Positions 8,923-19,364 of a stretch of 64,000 nucleotides of DNA are shown here, piece by piece. The notes beneath the pieces are model-generated. The model worked only from the letters and a program-made list of their open reading frames with translations. It had not been told where the DNA came from and searched no databases. Numbering within the stretch: the stretch's first letter is position 1; every line of letters starts with the position of its first letter. Source of the DNA: an uncultured Rhodobiaceae bacterium (GTDB lineage: Bacteria; Pseudomonadota; Alphaproteobacteria; RS24); contig CALCUM010000003.1 of the NCBI GenBank assembly GCA_937907245.1, positions 931,501 through 995,500 of the forward strand, read 5' to 3'. The translations under genes and the position numbers were made by a program.

Positions 8923-9592
8923 CGCCAGCGTAGGGCTACTCAGCCCGCAGTCGGCCGTAGCGAAAATATAAAAATCGTTCCATCGCATTACTCTTTACGA
9001 GGGGCAAGGCACCCTAAGCCAACAAGTTGGCAAGGGTTTATAGCCCGCCAGCGTAGGGCTACTCAGCCCGCAGTCGGCCGTAGCGAAAATATAAAAATCG
9101 TTCCATCGCATTACTCTTTACGAGGGGCAAGGCACCCTAAGCCAATAAGTTGGCAAGGGTTTATAGCCCGCCAGCGTAGGGGCCACGCCCCGAAGTCGGC
9201 CGTAGCGAAAATATAAAAATCATTCCATCGCATTACTCTTTACGAGGGGCAAGGCGCACTAAAGCAGCAAGCTGCTAAGTGCTTATAGCCCGCCAGCGTA
9301 GGGCTACTCAGCCCGAAGTCGGCCGTAGCGAAAATATCAAAATCGTTCCATCGCATTACTCTTTACGAGGGGCAAAGCGCACTAAAGCAGCAAGCTGCTA
9401 AGTGCTTATAGCCCGCCAGCGTAGGGCTACTTAGCCCGAAGTCGGCCGTAGCGAAAACATCAAAATCGTTCCATCGTATTACTCTTTACGAGGGGCAAGG
9501 CGCACTAAAGCAGCAAGCTGCTAAGTGCTTATAGCCCGCCAGCGTAGGGCTACTTAGCCCGAAGTCGGCCGTAGCGAAAATATAAAAATCGC
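8923..9592. repeat. Tandem array of ~123-bp structured repeats (five full copies plus a partial sixth)
   Basis: Units start at 8923, 9046, 9169, 9293, 9414 and 9537 with cgccagcgtaggg. Each carries a first hairpin, GGGCT-ACTC-AGCCC, and near its end a second hairpin flanked by GGC...GCC. Between copies both stems change on both sides at once. Hairpin 1 becomes GGGGC-CAC-GCCCC in copy 3. Hairpin 2 changes from ACCCT/AGGGT enclosing GCCAAC-AA-GTTGGC (copy 1) to GCACT/AGTGC enclosing AGCAGC-AA-GCTGCT (copies 3-5). The stretches between the hairpins (cggccgtagcgaaaatat, attactctttacgagggg) are nearly invariant. There are no spacers, so it is not CRISPR. The 8617-9607 stretch holds only this array, the small hairpin and the tRNA; I see no protein gene in it. 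Confidence 0.92.
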
Positions 9593-9607
9593 TTTTATTG
9601 CGACCCC

Positions 9608-10459
9608 CTACTTCCGCACAAGCCCCATCTGCTTAGCAATCATCTTATCGGCCCATCGTTTCGGCAGCATCGCCAGAAAACGGTTCTGCCCGGACTGCAC
9701 ATCAATCCGATAGCGCGTTTTCGGCTTGGCGCTCGTCAAAATATTCAGCGCGCGTTGGGAAATCACATCCGGCTCGCAGCCGGCTTTTTCCATGCCTTCG
9801 GTGAGGCCGATAACTTTTGTGATGGCTTTGCGATATGGCGAATTATCATAGCGCGCCAACATGGGATCTTTGTCGACTTTGCCCCAAATGGCGGTTTTTA
9901 CCGGTCCTGGCGCGATGATAACCACATCAATGCCAAATAACATTAGCTCGCGACGCAAGGCTTCAGAAAACCCTTCGAGGCCGAATTTACTCATATTATA
10001 GGCGCCCATGAAGGGCATGCCGGCCTCACCGGAAACGGAGCTTATGTTAATAATTTTGCCCGGCGCGCCCGTGCGTTCTGTGTCGGCGCCTAGCAGCCCC
10101 ATGAAGGCTTGGGTGCAATGGAAAACGCCCATGAGGTTCACGTCAAATTGATAGCGAAACTCTTCGGCGCTGAGATTTTGAATGGCGCCGAATACCGCGA
10201 TGCCGGCGTTGTTAATCAGGCCAGCCAGTTTCTCGCCGTTTAACTCGGCTTCCACTTGCTTGGCGGCGGCCTGCACGTCTTTTTCGTTGGTTACGTCGAA
10301 AACGAGCGGCATAAAGGTTTTGCCCAGCTCAGCGGAAACCGCTTCGCCATCGGCCTTGTTGCGAACCGAGCCGAAAACCCGATAGCCATTTTCCACCAGT
10401 GTTTTAGAAATTTGACGACCAATTCCAGAGGACGCTCCGGTAACCACGACTGACAACAT
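9608..10459 (-). CDS. Short-chain dehydrogenase/reductase (SDR) with long C-terminal region
   Basis: A 283-residue classical SDR. TGASSGIG is at 7-14, NNAG at ~83-86, the catalytic serine near 141 and YNMSK at 154-158. An arginine after the second strand (SVRNK) suggests NADP(H). The frame continues upstream to 10555, but ATG 10459 follows GGGAGAG and places the glycine motif at the usual distance from the start. The C-terminal part (KTRYRIDVQSGQNRFLAML) is typical of SDRs related to retinol/17-beta-hydroxysteroid dehydrogenases. It lies divergent from the first P450 gene with a short shared regulatory gap. Confidence 0.87.
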   Translation of the reverse strand: MLSVVVTGASSGIGRQISKTLVENGYRVFGSVRNKADGEAVSAELGKTFMPLVFDVTNEKDVQAAAKQVEAELNGEKLAGLINNAGIAVFGAIQNLSAEEFRYQFDVNLMGVFHCTQAFMGLLGADTERTGAPGKIINISSVSGEAGMPFMGAYNMSKFGLEGFSEALRRELMLFGIDVVIIAPGPVKTAIWGKVDKDPMLARYDNSPYRKAITKVIGLTEGMEKAGCEPDVISQRALNILTSAKPKTRYRIDVQSGQNRFLAMLPKRWADKMIAKQMGLVRK

Positions 10460-10582
10460 TTTTCTCTCCCAATTAATATTCGCGCCAAACCTAGCACGCC
10501 CGTGTTTGTATGCAACGCCTTGGATGCGCGATCTAGTTTTGATGGGTTTGTGCAATTAATCTCCGCTGTCTCCGCTTTGCGC

Positions 10583-10610
10583 TTGATGGCTTGCGCACTC
10601 TGCCTATAAT
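10583..10610 (+). promoter_or_regulatory. Putative sigma-70-type promoter of the first P450 gene
   Basis: TTGATG at 10583-10588 and TATAAT at 10605-10610 are separated by 16 bp. Transcription would start near 10617. This excludes the earlier in-frame start at 10591 and supports ATG 10645. Confidence 0.6.
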
Positions 10611-10644
10611 CAGCTTCAAATTTGATGCGTTAGGGAGATGCAAA

Positions 10645-11979
10645 ATGCAGTTGTTATCTGAAACCATTGAAGCGGAAGACAATAGCTATCGTCCGCCTCA
10701 TATCGCTTATGAGACGCCGGAAGGTTTTGATCTTATGGACATGACGATGTTTCGCGATCATGGCCAGCCATATGACTATTTTCACACGCTGCGCGACAAA
10801 GCGCCGGTTAGCTGGTGGCAGCCGCCTAAATCGACCGATGTAGCAGGTTTCTGGGCTTTGACGCGCTATGAAGATGTTAAAAAATGCGACCTCGACGCCA
10901 AGACTTTCTCGTCTGGCGCCGGCGGTATTTTGATGGGATATAGCGCCAAAGGTGGCGGCCCCAAGCGGCTTTCGGGCGCGGCTTTAAACTCAATGATTAA
11001 TTTGGATCAGCCGTGGCACATTCCGTTGCGCATGGCACATCGCCCGTTTTTCACGCCCGATTATATCGGCAAATTGCAATCGCGCGTCGAGACCGAAGTT
11101 GACCGCTTGCTCGATAATATGGAAGCCATCGCCAAGAAAAACGATGGCAAAGTGGACATGGTGACTAATTTTTCGGAATGGTTGCCTATGTATACTTTGT
11201 GCGAAATGCTGGGCATTGATGAAAAAGATCGTCCGAGCATTGTTCGCTGGATGCATTATCTGGAAAATGCCTCTTACATCATTGGAGATCCAGAAGCCAA
11301 AGTATCACCTTGGTTTATTGCCAAATTCCTTTGGAATATCCGTCAGATGTTCCGCTATGGCCAAAAAGTGCTGCTCGACCGGCGCAAGAACCCGCGCGAT
11401 GATTTGCTCACCGTTATTGCTACCACAGAGGTGGATGGCGAACCGATGGATCAGTCTTATCTAGATGGCTCTTGGTTGCTGATTATTTTTGCGGGCAATG
11501 ATACGACCCGCAATAGCCTATCGGGCACCATGCGTTTGTTGACCCAATTTAAGGATCAAAAACAAATGCTCATCGACGACCCGAGCCTCATTCCGCAAAT
11601 GGTGCCAGAGGCTTTGCGCCTCGTGTCGCCCGTCATGTATATGCGCCGCACGGCCCAAGCAGACGCCGAGTTTTCGGGTCAGAAAATTACCAAAGGCGAA
11701 AAAGTCATCATGTATTATGGCGCTGCCAACCGAGACCCTGACGTATTTGAAGACCCCGATAAAATGGATATTCATCGCTCGAATGCCAATGAGCATTTGG
11801 CTTTTGGTACGGGCGCGCATGTGTGCCTGGGCCAGCGCATTGCCAATATGCAGCTTGAGACGGCTTATGCGCGTATTCTCGATCGGTATCCCAACATCGA
11901 GTGGACAGGCAAGCAGGCGCATGCCCCGAATAATTTCGTGAATGCCATTTCCAATCTCGAAGTAAACCTCGGGATTTAA
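10645..11979 (+). CDS. Cytochrome P450
   Basis: A soluble bacterial P450 of 444 residues. The oxygen-activating I-helix motif AGNDTTR is at ~282, the ExxR motif (EALR) at ~321 and the heme loop FGTGAHVCLG at ~386, its cysteine being the axial heme ligand. It is related to the second P450 in this window (shared GNDTTRNS, YMRRTA). P450s of this type hydroxylate terpenoid, steroid or alkyl substrates. No ferredoxin or ferredoxin reductase gene is nearby, so the electron donor must be encoded elsewhere. The start is set by agggag and by the promoter. A sulfatase gene follows after 7 bp, suggesting co-transcription. Confidence 0.93.
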   Translation: MQLLSETIEAEDNSYRPPHIAYETPEGFDLMDMTMFRDHGQPYDYFHTLRDKAPVSWWQPPKSTDVAGFWALTRYEDVKKCDLDAKTFSSGAGGILMGYSAKGGGPKRLSGAALNSMINLDQPWHIPLRMAHRPFFTPDYIGKLQSRVETEVDRLLDNMEAIAKKNDGKVDMVTNFSEWLPMYTLCEMLGIDEKDRPSIVRWMHYLENASYIIGDPEAKVSPWFIAKFLWNIRQMFRYGQKVLLDRRKNPRDDLLTVIATTEVDGEPMDQSYLDGSWLLIIFAGNDTTRNSLSGTMRLLTQFKDQKQMLIDDPSLIPQMVPEALRLVSPVMYMRRTAQADAEFSGQKITKGEKVIMYYGAANRDPDVFEDPDKMDIHRSNANEHLAFGTGAHVCLGQRIANMQLETAYARILDRYPNIEWTGKQAHAPNNFVNAISNLEVNLGI

Positions 11980-11986
11980 GAGACTT

Positions 11987-13456
11987 ATGCTCGCACGACT
12001 TAAAAAAACGGCCCGCCTTATCGCCTTGTTACTGGCTCTGCCTGTTGGGGCTTTGGTGGCTTTTGCTGTTTATGTCGTGATCAGTATCGCCACCTATGAG
12101 CAAGCCGATGATGGCGTTCATATGGCTTCGAAACAGGCCTATTTGCAAACCCTTGCGGCGGCGGCGAAACCCAAAAATGCCCCCGATGTCGTTATCATTT
12201 TATTTGATGATTTGGGGCATGGCGATGTTGGCTTTATGGGCAGCCGAATGATTGCCACGCCGCATATGGATGCTTTGGCAAAAAATGCAGTGGTGATGGA
12301 AAATTATTATGCGCCATCGCCCGTGTGTTCGCCGTCTCGCGCGGCCATGCTGACGGGGCGTCTGCCATCGCGCAATCTGCTGACGGCCGTGCCTTTCCCG
12401 AGCGGGCATTTTGTTGACCGTATCAATCGTTTGTTTGGCAATCCAGTGCGCTTGCCACGCGAAGAAATTATTTTGGCCGACGTGTTAAAAGCCAGTGGCT
12501 ATCATACCGCCATGGTTGGCAAATGGCACATGGGCGACCATGATAAATCCATTCCAACAGAGTTCGGCTTTGAGACTTTTTTCGGCACCTATCATTCCAA
12601 TGATATGAACCCGTTCCACTTGGTGGAAGGGACACCTGCCCAAGGTGAGAAAATTGCCGTGGCGGCTCCCGTCGACCAAACTCAGTTGAACGGGCTATAT
12701 GCCGCAAAATCAGAGGGCTTCATCGCGGCCGCTCCTAAAGACCAGCCGATGTTTTTATACCTCGCGCATAATTTCCCGCATGTGCCATTGCATGTCGCGC
12801 CGCATGAGCATGGCCGTTCGGATGCCGGCCTCTATGGCGATGTGGTGCAAGGGCTGGACGACACGGTGGGCCGCGTTGTAGCCGCTCTTAAAAAACGCGG
12901 CACTTTGGACAATACGCTGCTTATCATCACCAGCGACAATGGCCCTTGGTGGCAAGGCAAAGGCGTCGGCCGGGGTCGTAAAGGGCAAAGTTTTGAGGGC
13001 GGGGTACATGTACCGTTCATCGCCCATTGGCCGGCTCAGCTGGCCCCCCGGCGCTCCCCAGCTTTGGCCATGGGCACGGATTTATTACCAACGATTCTGG
13101 CTGAGTTGAATTTGCCAGCCCCCGATGACCGCCTGTTGGATGGGCGAAACCTCGCGTCTAGTCTGCGCGGCGGCGCCTCGCCGCATGATGTGGTTTATTA
13201 TTATGGCGCGGGCACCCTCATGGCGGTTCGCGATGCGAAATATAAATACCGCGATGCCAAACCAGTGGTCTATGCCACTGACCCAGTGTCGATTCCGATA
13301 TGGCCCAAAAAAGGCCCGTGGCTGCATGATTTAACATCCGACCCTGACGAGTCGTATGATATTTCGATGCGTCACCCCGAAGTGGCCGCTCGCCTAAAAG
13401 CGGCTCTCGATGCGCGCAATCAGGAGATGGCCGCAAACCCTCGCGGTTGGAAGTAG
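11987..13456 (+). CDS. Sulfatase (arylsulfatase-type, formylglycine-dependent)
   Basis: A 489-residue sulfatase with an N-terminal hydrophobic segment (~10-33) that anchors or exports it. The metal-binding pair FDDLGHGD is near 73. The signature CSPSRAAMLTGR is near residue 116; its cysteine is converted to formylglycine by a separate enzyme not found here. Later motifs GKWHMGDH and TSDNGPWW are typical of family S1 sulfatases. It hydrolyses a sulfate ester in the periplasm or at the cell surface; the substrate is not readable. It follows the P450 gene by 7 bp, which links oxidation and desulfation of a shared compound as a possibility. Its stop codon directly abuts that of convergent thiC. 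Confidence 0.93.
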   Translation: MLARLKKTARLIALLLALPVGALVAFAVYVVISIATYEQADDGVHMASKQAYLQTLAAAAKPKNAPDVVIILFDDLGHGDVGFMGSRMIATPHMDALAKNAVVMENYYAPSPVCSPSRAAMLTGRLPSRNLLTAVPFPSGHFVDRINRLFGNPVRLPREEIILADVLKASGYHTAMVGKWHMGDHDKSIPTEFGFETFFGTYHSNDMNPFHLVEGTPAQGEKIAVAAPVDQTQLNGLYAAKSEGFIAAAPKDQPMFLYLAHNFPHVPLHVAPHEHGRSDAGLYGDVVQGLDDTVGRVVAALKKRGTLDNTLLIITSDNGPWWQGKGVGRGRKGQSFEGGVHVPFIAHWPAQLAPRRSPALAMGTDLLPTILAELNLPAPDDRLLDGRNLASSLRGGASPHDVVYYYGAGTLMAVRDAKYKYRDAKPVVYATDPVSIPIWPKKGPWLHDLTSDPDESYDISMRHPEVAARLKAALDARNQEMAANPRGWK

Positions 13457-15439
<1,983 letters not shown>

Positions 15440-15482
15440 TCACGAAGACGATGACACGTGCGAGAAAGGCGGAGATAAATCC

Positions 15483-15580
15483 GGCACTCCCTGCAGCGGC
15501 ATAATCCGTAAACAGGTACAAAGGGTATCGTCTCACCGGCGCTTACGAGTAGATTTTCGCGCGCACCGGACCCCTGTGCA
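15483..15580 (-). promoter_or_regulatory. TPP (thi-box) riboswitch of thiC
   Basis: Read on the minus strand, the leader contains the conserved TPP aptamer parts in order: ACAGGGGTCCGGTGC, then GCGCCGGTGAGACGATACCC (the CTGAGA-like pyrimidine-binding arm), then ACCTGTTTACGGATTATGCC and GCTGCAGGGAGTGCC. The last element lies about 90 bp before the thiC start. Thiamine pyrophosphate binding should switch off thiC expression. No clear terminator hairpin with a T-run lies between aptamer and start codon, so control is likely at translation. Confidence 0.93.
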
Positions 15581-15660
15581 TTTCCCCGACTTTAGGTTTC
15601 GCTATCGCCGAGCGCAAGCGCAATCGTAGCGCGCCATTCTGGGGGCAATCTTGAGGGCAA

Positions 15661-15688
15661 CCAAAAGGCACAAAAAACTACCTTTTGG
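15661..15688. promoter_or_regulatory. Dyad-symmetric site upstream of the second P450 promoter
   Basis: CCAAAAGG and CCTTTTGG form a perfect 8-bp inverted repeat separated by 12 bp. It ends 11 bp before the putative -35 box of the P450 promoter, a common place for an activator or repressor site. There is no following T-run on the plus strand, which argues against a terminator. Confidence 0.45.
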
Positions 15689-15699
15689 GCGAAAAAAGC

Positions 15700-15729
15700 T
15701 TGCAGCGCGCGCGAGCTTCTGACTACAAT
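15700..15729 (+). promoter_or_regulatory. Putative sigma-70-type promoter of the second P450 gene
   Basis: TTGCAG (15700-15705) and TACAAT (15724-15729) are spaced by 18 bp. Transcription would begin around 15736, which excludes an in-frame ATG at 15732 and favours the rbs-supported ATG at 15792. Apart from this promoter, the dyad and the thi-box, the 15392-15791 gap shows nothing. Confidence 0.5.
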
Positions 15730-15791
15730 TTATGTCGCAGGCGTCATTTTTTGAAGAACGCCGTATTAGATATGATTTTGGGAGAAAACCG

Positions 15792-17069
15792 ATGAGTGAA
15801 GCGATTAAACAAGACATGCGCCCCGGCGAAGATCTAGCCTATAGCACAGCCTTAAAGGACCTGGATCCGTCGAATGCTCTGCTCTGGCCAAAAGAAGAGT
15901 TCTGGCCGATTTTCGATCGTTTGCGCAATGAAGCGCCTTTGCACTATTGCCCTGCCGGCTGGCAATCGGAAGACCGCACCAATGATGCGCCCGATATTGG
16001 CGGCTATTGGTCGGTAACGCGCTATGAGGACATTATGGCGATTGATACGGACCACAAGCGCTTCTCATCGGAGCCAGCGATTGTGTTGCCAGACCCGTCG
16101 GAAGATTTTGAGCTGCCGATGTTTATCGCGATGGATCAACCTAAACACGACGTGCAACGCAAAACAGTCGCGCCCATTATGGCGCCCATGAGCTTGGCCG
16201 AAATGTCAAAACTCATTCGCGAGCGCACACAATTCGTGCTCGATTCGGTGCCAATCGACGAAGAATTTGATTGGGTCGACGTGGTGTCTATTGAGCTGAC
16301 CACCATGATGCTGGCTACTTTGTTCGACTTCCCATTTGAAGAACGCCGCAAATTGACCCGCTGGTCAGATGTCGCCACCGCAGGTCCGGAAACCGGTATC
16401 GTGGAAAGCGAAGAACAACGCCGCGCCGAGCTGATGGAATGTGTGCAGTACTTCATGGGACTATGGCAGGAGCGCCAAGGCAAAGATGGCAATGATTTAA
16501 TCACCATGCTGGCCAATGGCGAAGAAACCAAAGACATGGATACGATGGAATATCTCGGCAATTTGATTTTGCTGATCGTGGGCGGCAATGACACGACGCG
16601 TAATTCGATGACTGCCTCGGTATATGGCTCCAGCTTGTTCCCGGCCGAATGGGAAAAAGTAAAAGCCAATCGTGACCTTATTCCAAACACCGTGGCAGAG
16701 GTTATTCGCTGGCAAACGCCGCTAGCCTATATGCGCCGCACGGCCTTGGAAGATGTGGAAATGCACGGCGAGACCATTAAAAAGGGCGACAAAGTTGCTA
16801 TGTGGTATGTCGCTGGCAACCGCGATGAGCGCAAGTTTGAAAACCCGAATGACCTGATTTTTGATCGCGAGAATGCTCGCAATCACATTTCGTTTGGCTT
16901 TGGCATTCACCGTTGCTTCGGCAACCGTCTGGCAGAATTGCAGTTGCAAATTCTGTGGGATGAAATGCTTAAGCGGTTCTCGAAAATCGAAGTCGTGGGC
17001 GAGCCAGAACGCAATGTGTCGTCTTTTGTTAAGGGCTACACAAAAATGACTGTGATTGCGCGCGCCTAA
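15792..17069 (+). CDS. Cytochrome P450
   Basis: The second P450, 425 residues. The I-helix motif GGNDTTR is at ~264, ExxR (EVIR) near 302 and the heme loop FGFGIHRCFG near 367 with the cysteine ligand. The pattern resembles P450s that hydroxylate sterol, terpenoid or alkyl chains. It is homologous to the P450 at 10645 but clearly diverged. It overlaps the following SDR gene (TAATG), so a hydroxylation-then-oxidation pair is likely. ATG 15792 has the rbs gggaga. No redox partner gene is adjacent. Confidence 0.94.
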   Translation: MSEAIKQDMRPGEDLAYSTALKDLDPSNALLWPKEEFWPIFDRLRNEAPLHYCPAGWQSEDRTNDAPDIGGYWSVTRYEDIMAIDTDHKRFSSEPAIVLPDPSEDFELPMFIAMDQPKHDVQRKTVAPIMAPMSLAEMSKLIRERTQFVLDSVPIDEEFDWVDVVSIELTTMMLATLFDFPFEERRKLTRWSDVATAGPETGIVESEEQRRAELMECVQYFMGLWQERQGKDGNDLITMLANGEETKDMDTMEYLGNLILLIVGGNDTTRNSMTASVYGSSLFPAEWEKVKANRDLIPNTVAEVIRWQTPLAYMRRTALEDVEMHGETIKKGDKVAMWYVAGNRDERKFENPNDLIFDRENARNHISFGFGIHRCFGNRLAELQLQILWDEMLKRFSKIEVVGEPERNVSSFVKGYTKMTVIARA

Positions 17070-17875
17070 TGAGCCAAGATTGTAGTGGAAAAGTTGCGTT
17101 AGTTACGGGCGCAGCGACAGGCATTGGGCGTTCCTGCGCACTTGCTTTAGCGGCGGCGGGCGCGAAGCTTATCGTCACAGATATTGATGTGAGCGGGGTC
17201 GAGAAAACCGCGCAGATGATTACGGAGGCCGGCGGTCAGGCGCGCAGCTTCGCTCAAGACGTGTCGCAAGAAAGCGTCTGGCAAGAGCTTATCGAGAGCA
17301 TTAAGCAAACCGAAGGCCAGCTCAACGTATTGGTCAATAATGCTGGCATTGCGATTGGCGTGCCGGTGACAGAGATGAGCCTAGAGGATTGGCAGCGCCA
17401 AAATGCGATTAATCTGGATGGCGTTTTTTTGGGATGTAAACATTCTATTCCTTTGATGGCCCAAAGCGGGCTTTCGAGCATTATCAATATATCATCCATC
17501 GCGGGTCTGATTGGCGCTTCGGGGCTGGCTGGTTATTCTGCGTCTAAAGGCGGCGTGCGTTTGTTTTCTAAGGCGATTGCTAATGAATGTGCGGATAACG
17601 GCCAAACCATTCGGTGCAATAGCGTGCATCCGGGCATTATCGATACGGATATTTGGTCGCGTGAAATAGCTGGCATGGCCAAAAACAATCCAGATATCAT
17701 GACACCTGGCGGAAACCGTGTGAACATAGACATGGTAGCTGCTGCTGGCATGCCAAATGGCAGGCCGGGCCAGCCGGAAGATATTGCCAATGGCATTGTT
17801 TATCTGGCATCGGATGCCTCGTCTTACGTCAATGGTACTGAGTTGGTAATTGATTACGCGATGACCGCGCGATAA
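17069..17875 (+). CDS. Short-chain dehydrogenase/reductase coupled to P450
   Basis: A 268-residue classical SDR with TGAATGIG at ~14-21, NNAG near 91, a catalytic serine and YSASK near 155-160. Asp after strand two (TDIDVSG) favours NAD(H). The C-terminal region (GRPGQPEDIANGIVYLASD, then YVNGTELVIDY) fits the 3-alpha/20-beta-hydroxysteroid dehydrogenase type of SDR, but the family is too broad to assign a substrate. The ATG overlaps the P450 stop by one base, so the two are translationally coupled. It plausibly oxidises the alcohol the P450 makes. Confidence 0.92.
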   Translation: MSQDCSGKVALVTGAATGIGRSCALALAAAGAKLIVTDIDVSGVEKTAQMITEAGGQARSFAQDVSQESVWQELIESIKQTEGQLNVLVNNAGIAIGVPVTEMSLEDWQRQNAINLDGVFLGCKHSIPLMAQSGLSSIINISSIAGLIGASGLAGYSASKGGVRLFSKAIANECADNGQTIRCNSVHPGIIDTDIWSREIAGMAKNNPDIMTPGGNRVNIDMVAAAGMPNGRPGQPEDIANGIVYLASDASSYVNGTELVIDYAMTAR

Positions 17876-17933
17876 GCGCGTGATAGAGTAGCGGCTCGTT
17901 CAGTTGCCCTGAGTTTTGCCAAAGGTCTATACC

Positions 17934-19364
17934 ATGCCATCCGCACTTATATCTTCTATCCGCGATGTTTTTCCTGCCGAGCCGGGGGCAATTTACCTGC
18001 AAGATAAGGGCAAGCCCGCTCGCCTTATTCGGGCCTTAACCCCCGACACTTTGGCGGCCTGGCGCGAAAACCTCGTTGGCCCGCACCTTACTTGGATGGA
18101 GACTACGCATTTTGCGGCCGCTGCGGGCGAGGTTTTGCTGCTGCCCAATTCAGCGGGTGATTTAGAGGCTGTGCTTTTAGGGCTTGGCGCCAAGCCAGAT
18201 CCGTTCGCTCTGGCCGCTCTCCCCACGCAATTGCCGGAAGGGGCCTATCGGCTAGACGATAGCGCGCCTGAGGCCGTGAAAGATATGGCGCCTTTGGCTT
18301 GGGCGATGGGCTGCTATCGATATGAGGCCTATAAAAATCGTCCACGCGATAGCGCATGGCCCCAGTTCGTTTTGTCCAAAACCTGCGACCGCGCCCGCGT
18401 AGATAGGCTAAACCGCGCCGTCTATTCCACCCGCCACCTGATCAATACGCCGGCCGCAGATATGGGCCCCGAGGCGCTAGAGCAAGTGATGCAAGCGCTG
18501 GCCAAACGCCATAAAGCCAAGCTGAACGTCATCTCTGGCGACAGCCTATTGGATGAGAACTACCCAATGATTCACGCCGTCGGGCGCGCCGCCGTCGAAG
18601 CGCCGCGTGTGCTAGACCTGACGTGGGGCGAAGCAGACGCGCCCAAAGTAACGCTGGTCGGCAAAGGCGTTTGTTTCGATACGGGCGGGCTGAACTTAAA
18701 GCCGGGTTCGTATATGGATATTATGAAAAAAGATATGGGCGGCGCCGCCATTTCGATTGCGCTGGCCGATGCCCTAATGGATGCGGGGCTCCCCATTCGC
18801 TTACGCTTGATGGTAGGTGCGGTAGAAAACGCGATTGGCCCAGATGCCTTTCGTCCAGGCGATGTGCTGGCTAGCCGCAAGGGCTTGGCCGTAGAAATTG
18901 GCAATACCGATGCCGAAGGGCGTCTGGTTTTGGCCGATATGTTGTGCGAAGCCGACAGCGAAACGCCAGACGTGCTGATAGATTTTGCAACCCTCACAGG
19001 CGCCGCGCGCGTGGCCATGGGGCCAGAAGTCGTGCCGTTTTATACCCATGATGATAGCCTCGCCGAGGCCATGCAACACGCCGCCAGTCAGGCGCATGAC
19101 CCAATGTGGCGCATGCCGCTTTGGGCCGGCTATGATGGTTGGCTGGATAGCCAAATTGGCGATGTGAACCATATCGGTTCGTCACCCATGGGCGGCTCGA
19201 TTACTGCTGCTCTGTTTTTGGCTCGCTTTGTGGAGCAAACGGAAACTTGGATGCATTGCGATGTATATGCCTGGAGCTTGCGGGCACGCGCTGGGCGTCC
19301 GGTTGGCGGAGAGGCGCAAGCTTTGCGCGCGGTTTACACTTATTTGGAACAACGCTTTGCCTAA
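17934..19364 (+). CDS. pepA: Leucyl aminopeptidase family M17
   Basis: A 476-residue cytosolic metallo-aminopeptidase that removes N-terminal residues from peptides. The M17 signature NTDAEGRLVLAD is at ~322, and upstream GKGVCFDTGGLNLKP contains the lysine and aspartate of the two-metal site. The N-terminal domain is divergent, as usual for the family. ATG 17934 follows AAAGG at a good distance; a TTG start at 17916 is less likely. The peptidase gene below begins inside its stop codon region, pairing amino-acid release with cell-wall peptide cleavage. Confidence 0.93.
   Translation: MPSALISSIRDVFPAEPGAIYLQDKGKPARLIRALTPDTLAAWRENLVGPHLTWMETTHFAAAAGEVLLLPNSAGDLEAVLLGLGAKPDPFALAALPTQLPEGAYRLDDSAPEAVKDMAPLAWAMGCYRYEAYKNRPRDSAWPQFVLSKTCDRARVDRLNRAVYSTRHLINTPAADMGPEALEQVMQALAKRHKAKLNVISGDSLLDENYPMIHAVGRAAVEAPRVLDLTWGEADAPKVTLVGKGVCFDTGGLNLKPGSYMDIMKKDMGGAAISIALADALMDAGLPIRLRLMVGAVENAIGPDAFRPGDVLASRKGLAVEIGNTDAEGRLVLADMLCEADSETPDVLIDFATLTGAARVAMGPEVVPFYTHDDSLAEAMQHAASQAHDPMWRMPLWAGYDGWLDSQIGDVNHIGSSPMGGSITAALFLARFVEQTETWMHCDVYAWSLRARAGRPVGGEAQALRAVYTYLEQRFA

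Noticed and set aside
8920-9216. 98-residue plus-strand open frame through the repeat array
   Set aside because: It repeats the same amino acids because it only reads the 123-bp units, has no rbs, and ends where a unit changes length.
8923-9592. CRISPR or insertion sequence explanation for the 123-bp array
   Set aside because: No spacers, no transposase, no terminal inverted repeats, and every unit is nearly identical over its full length.
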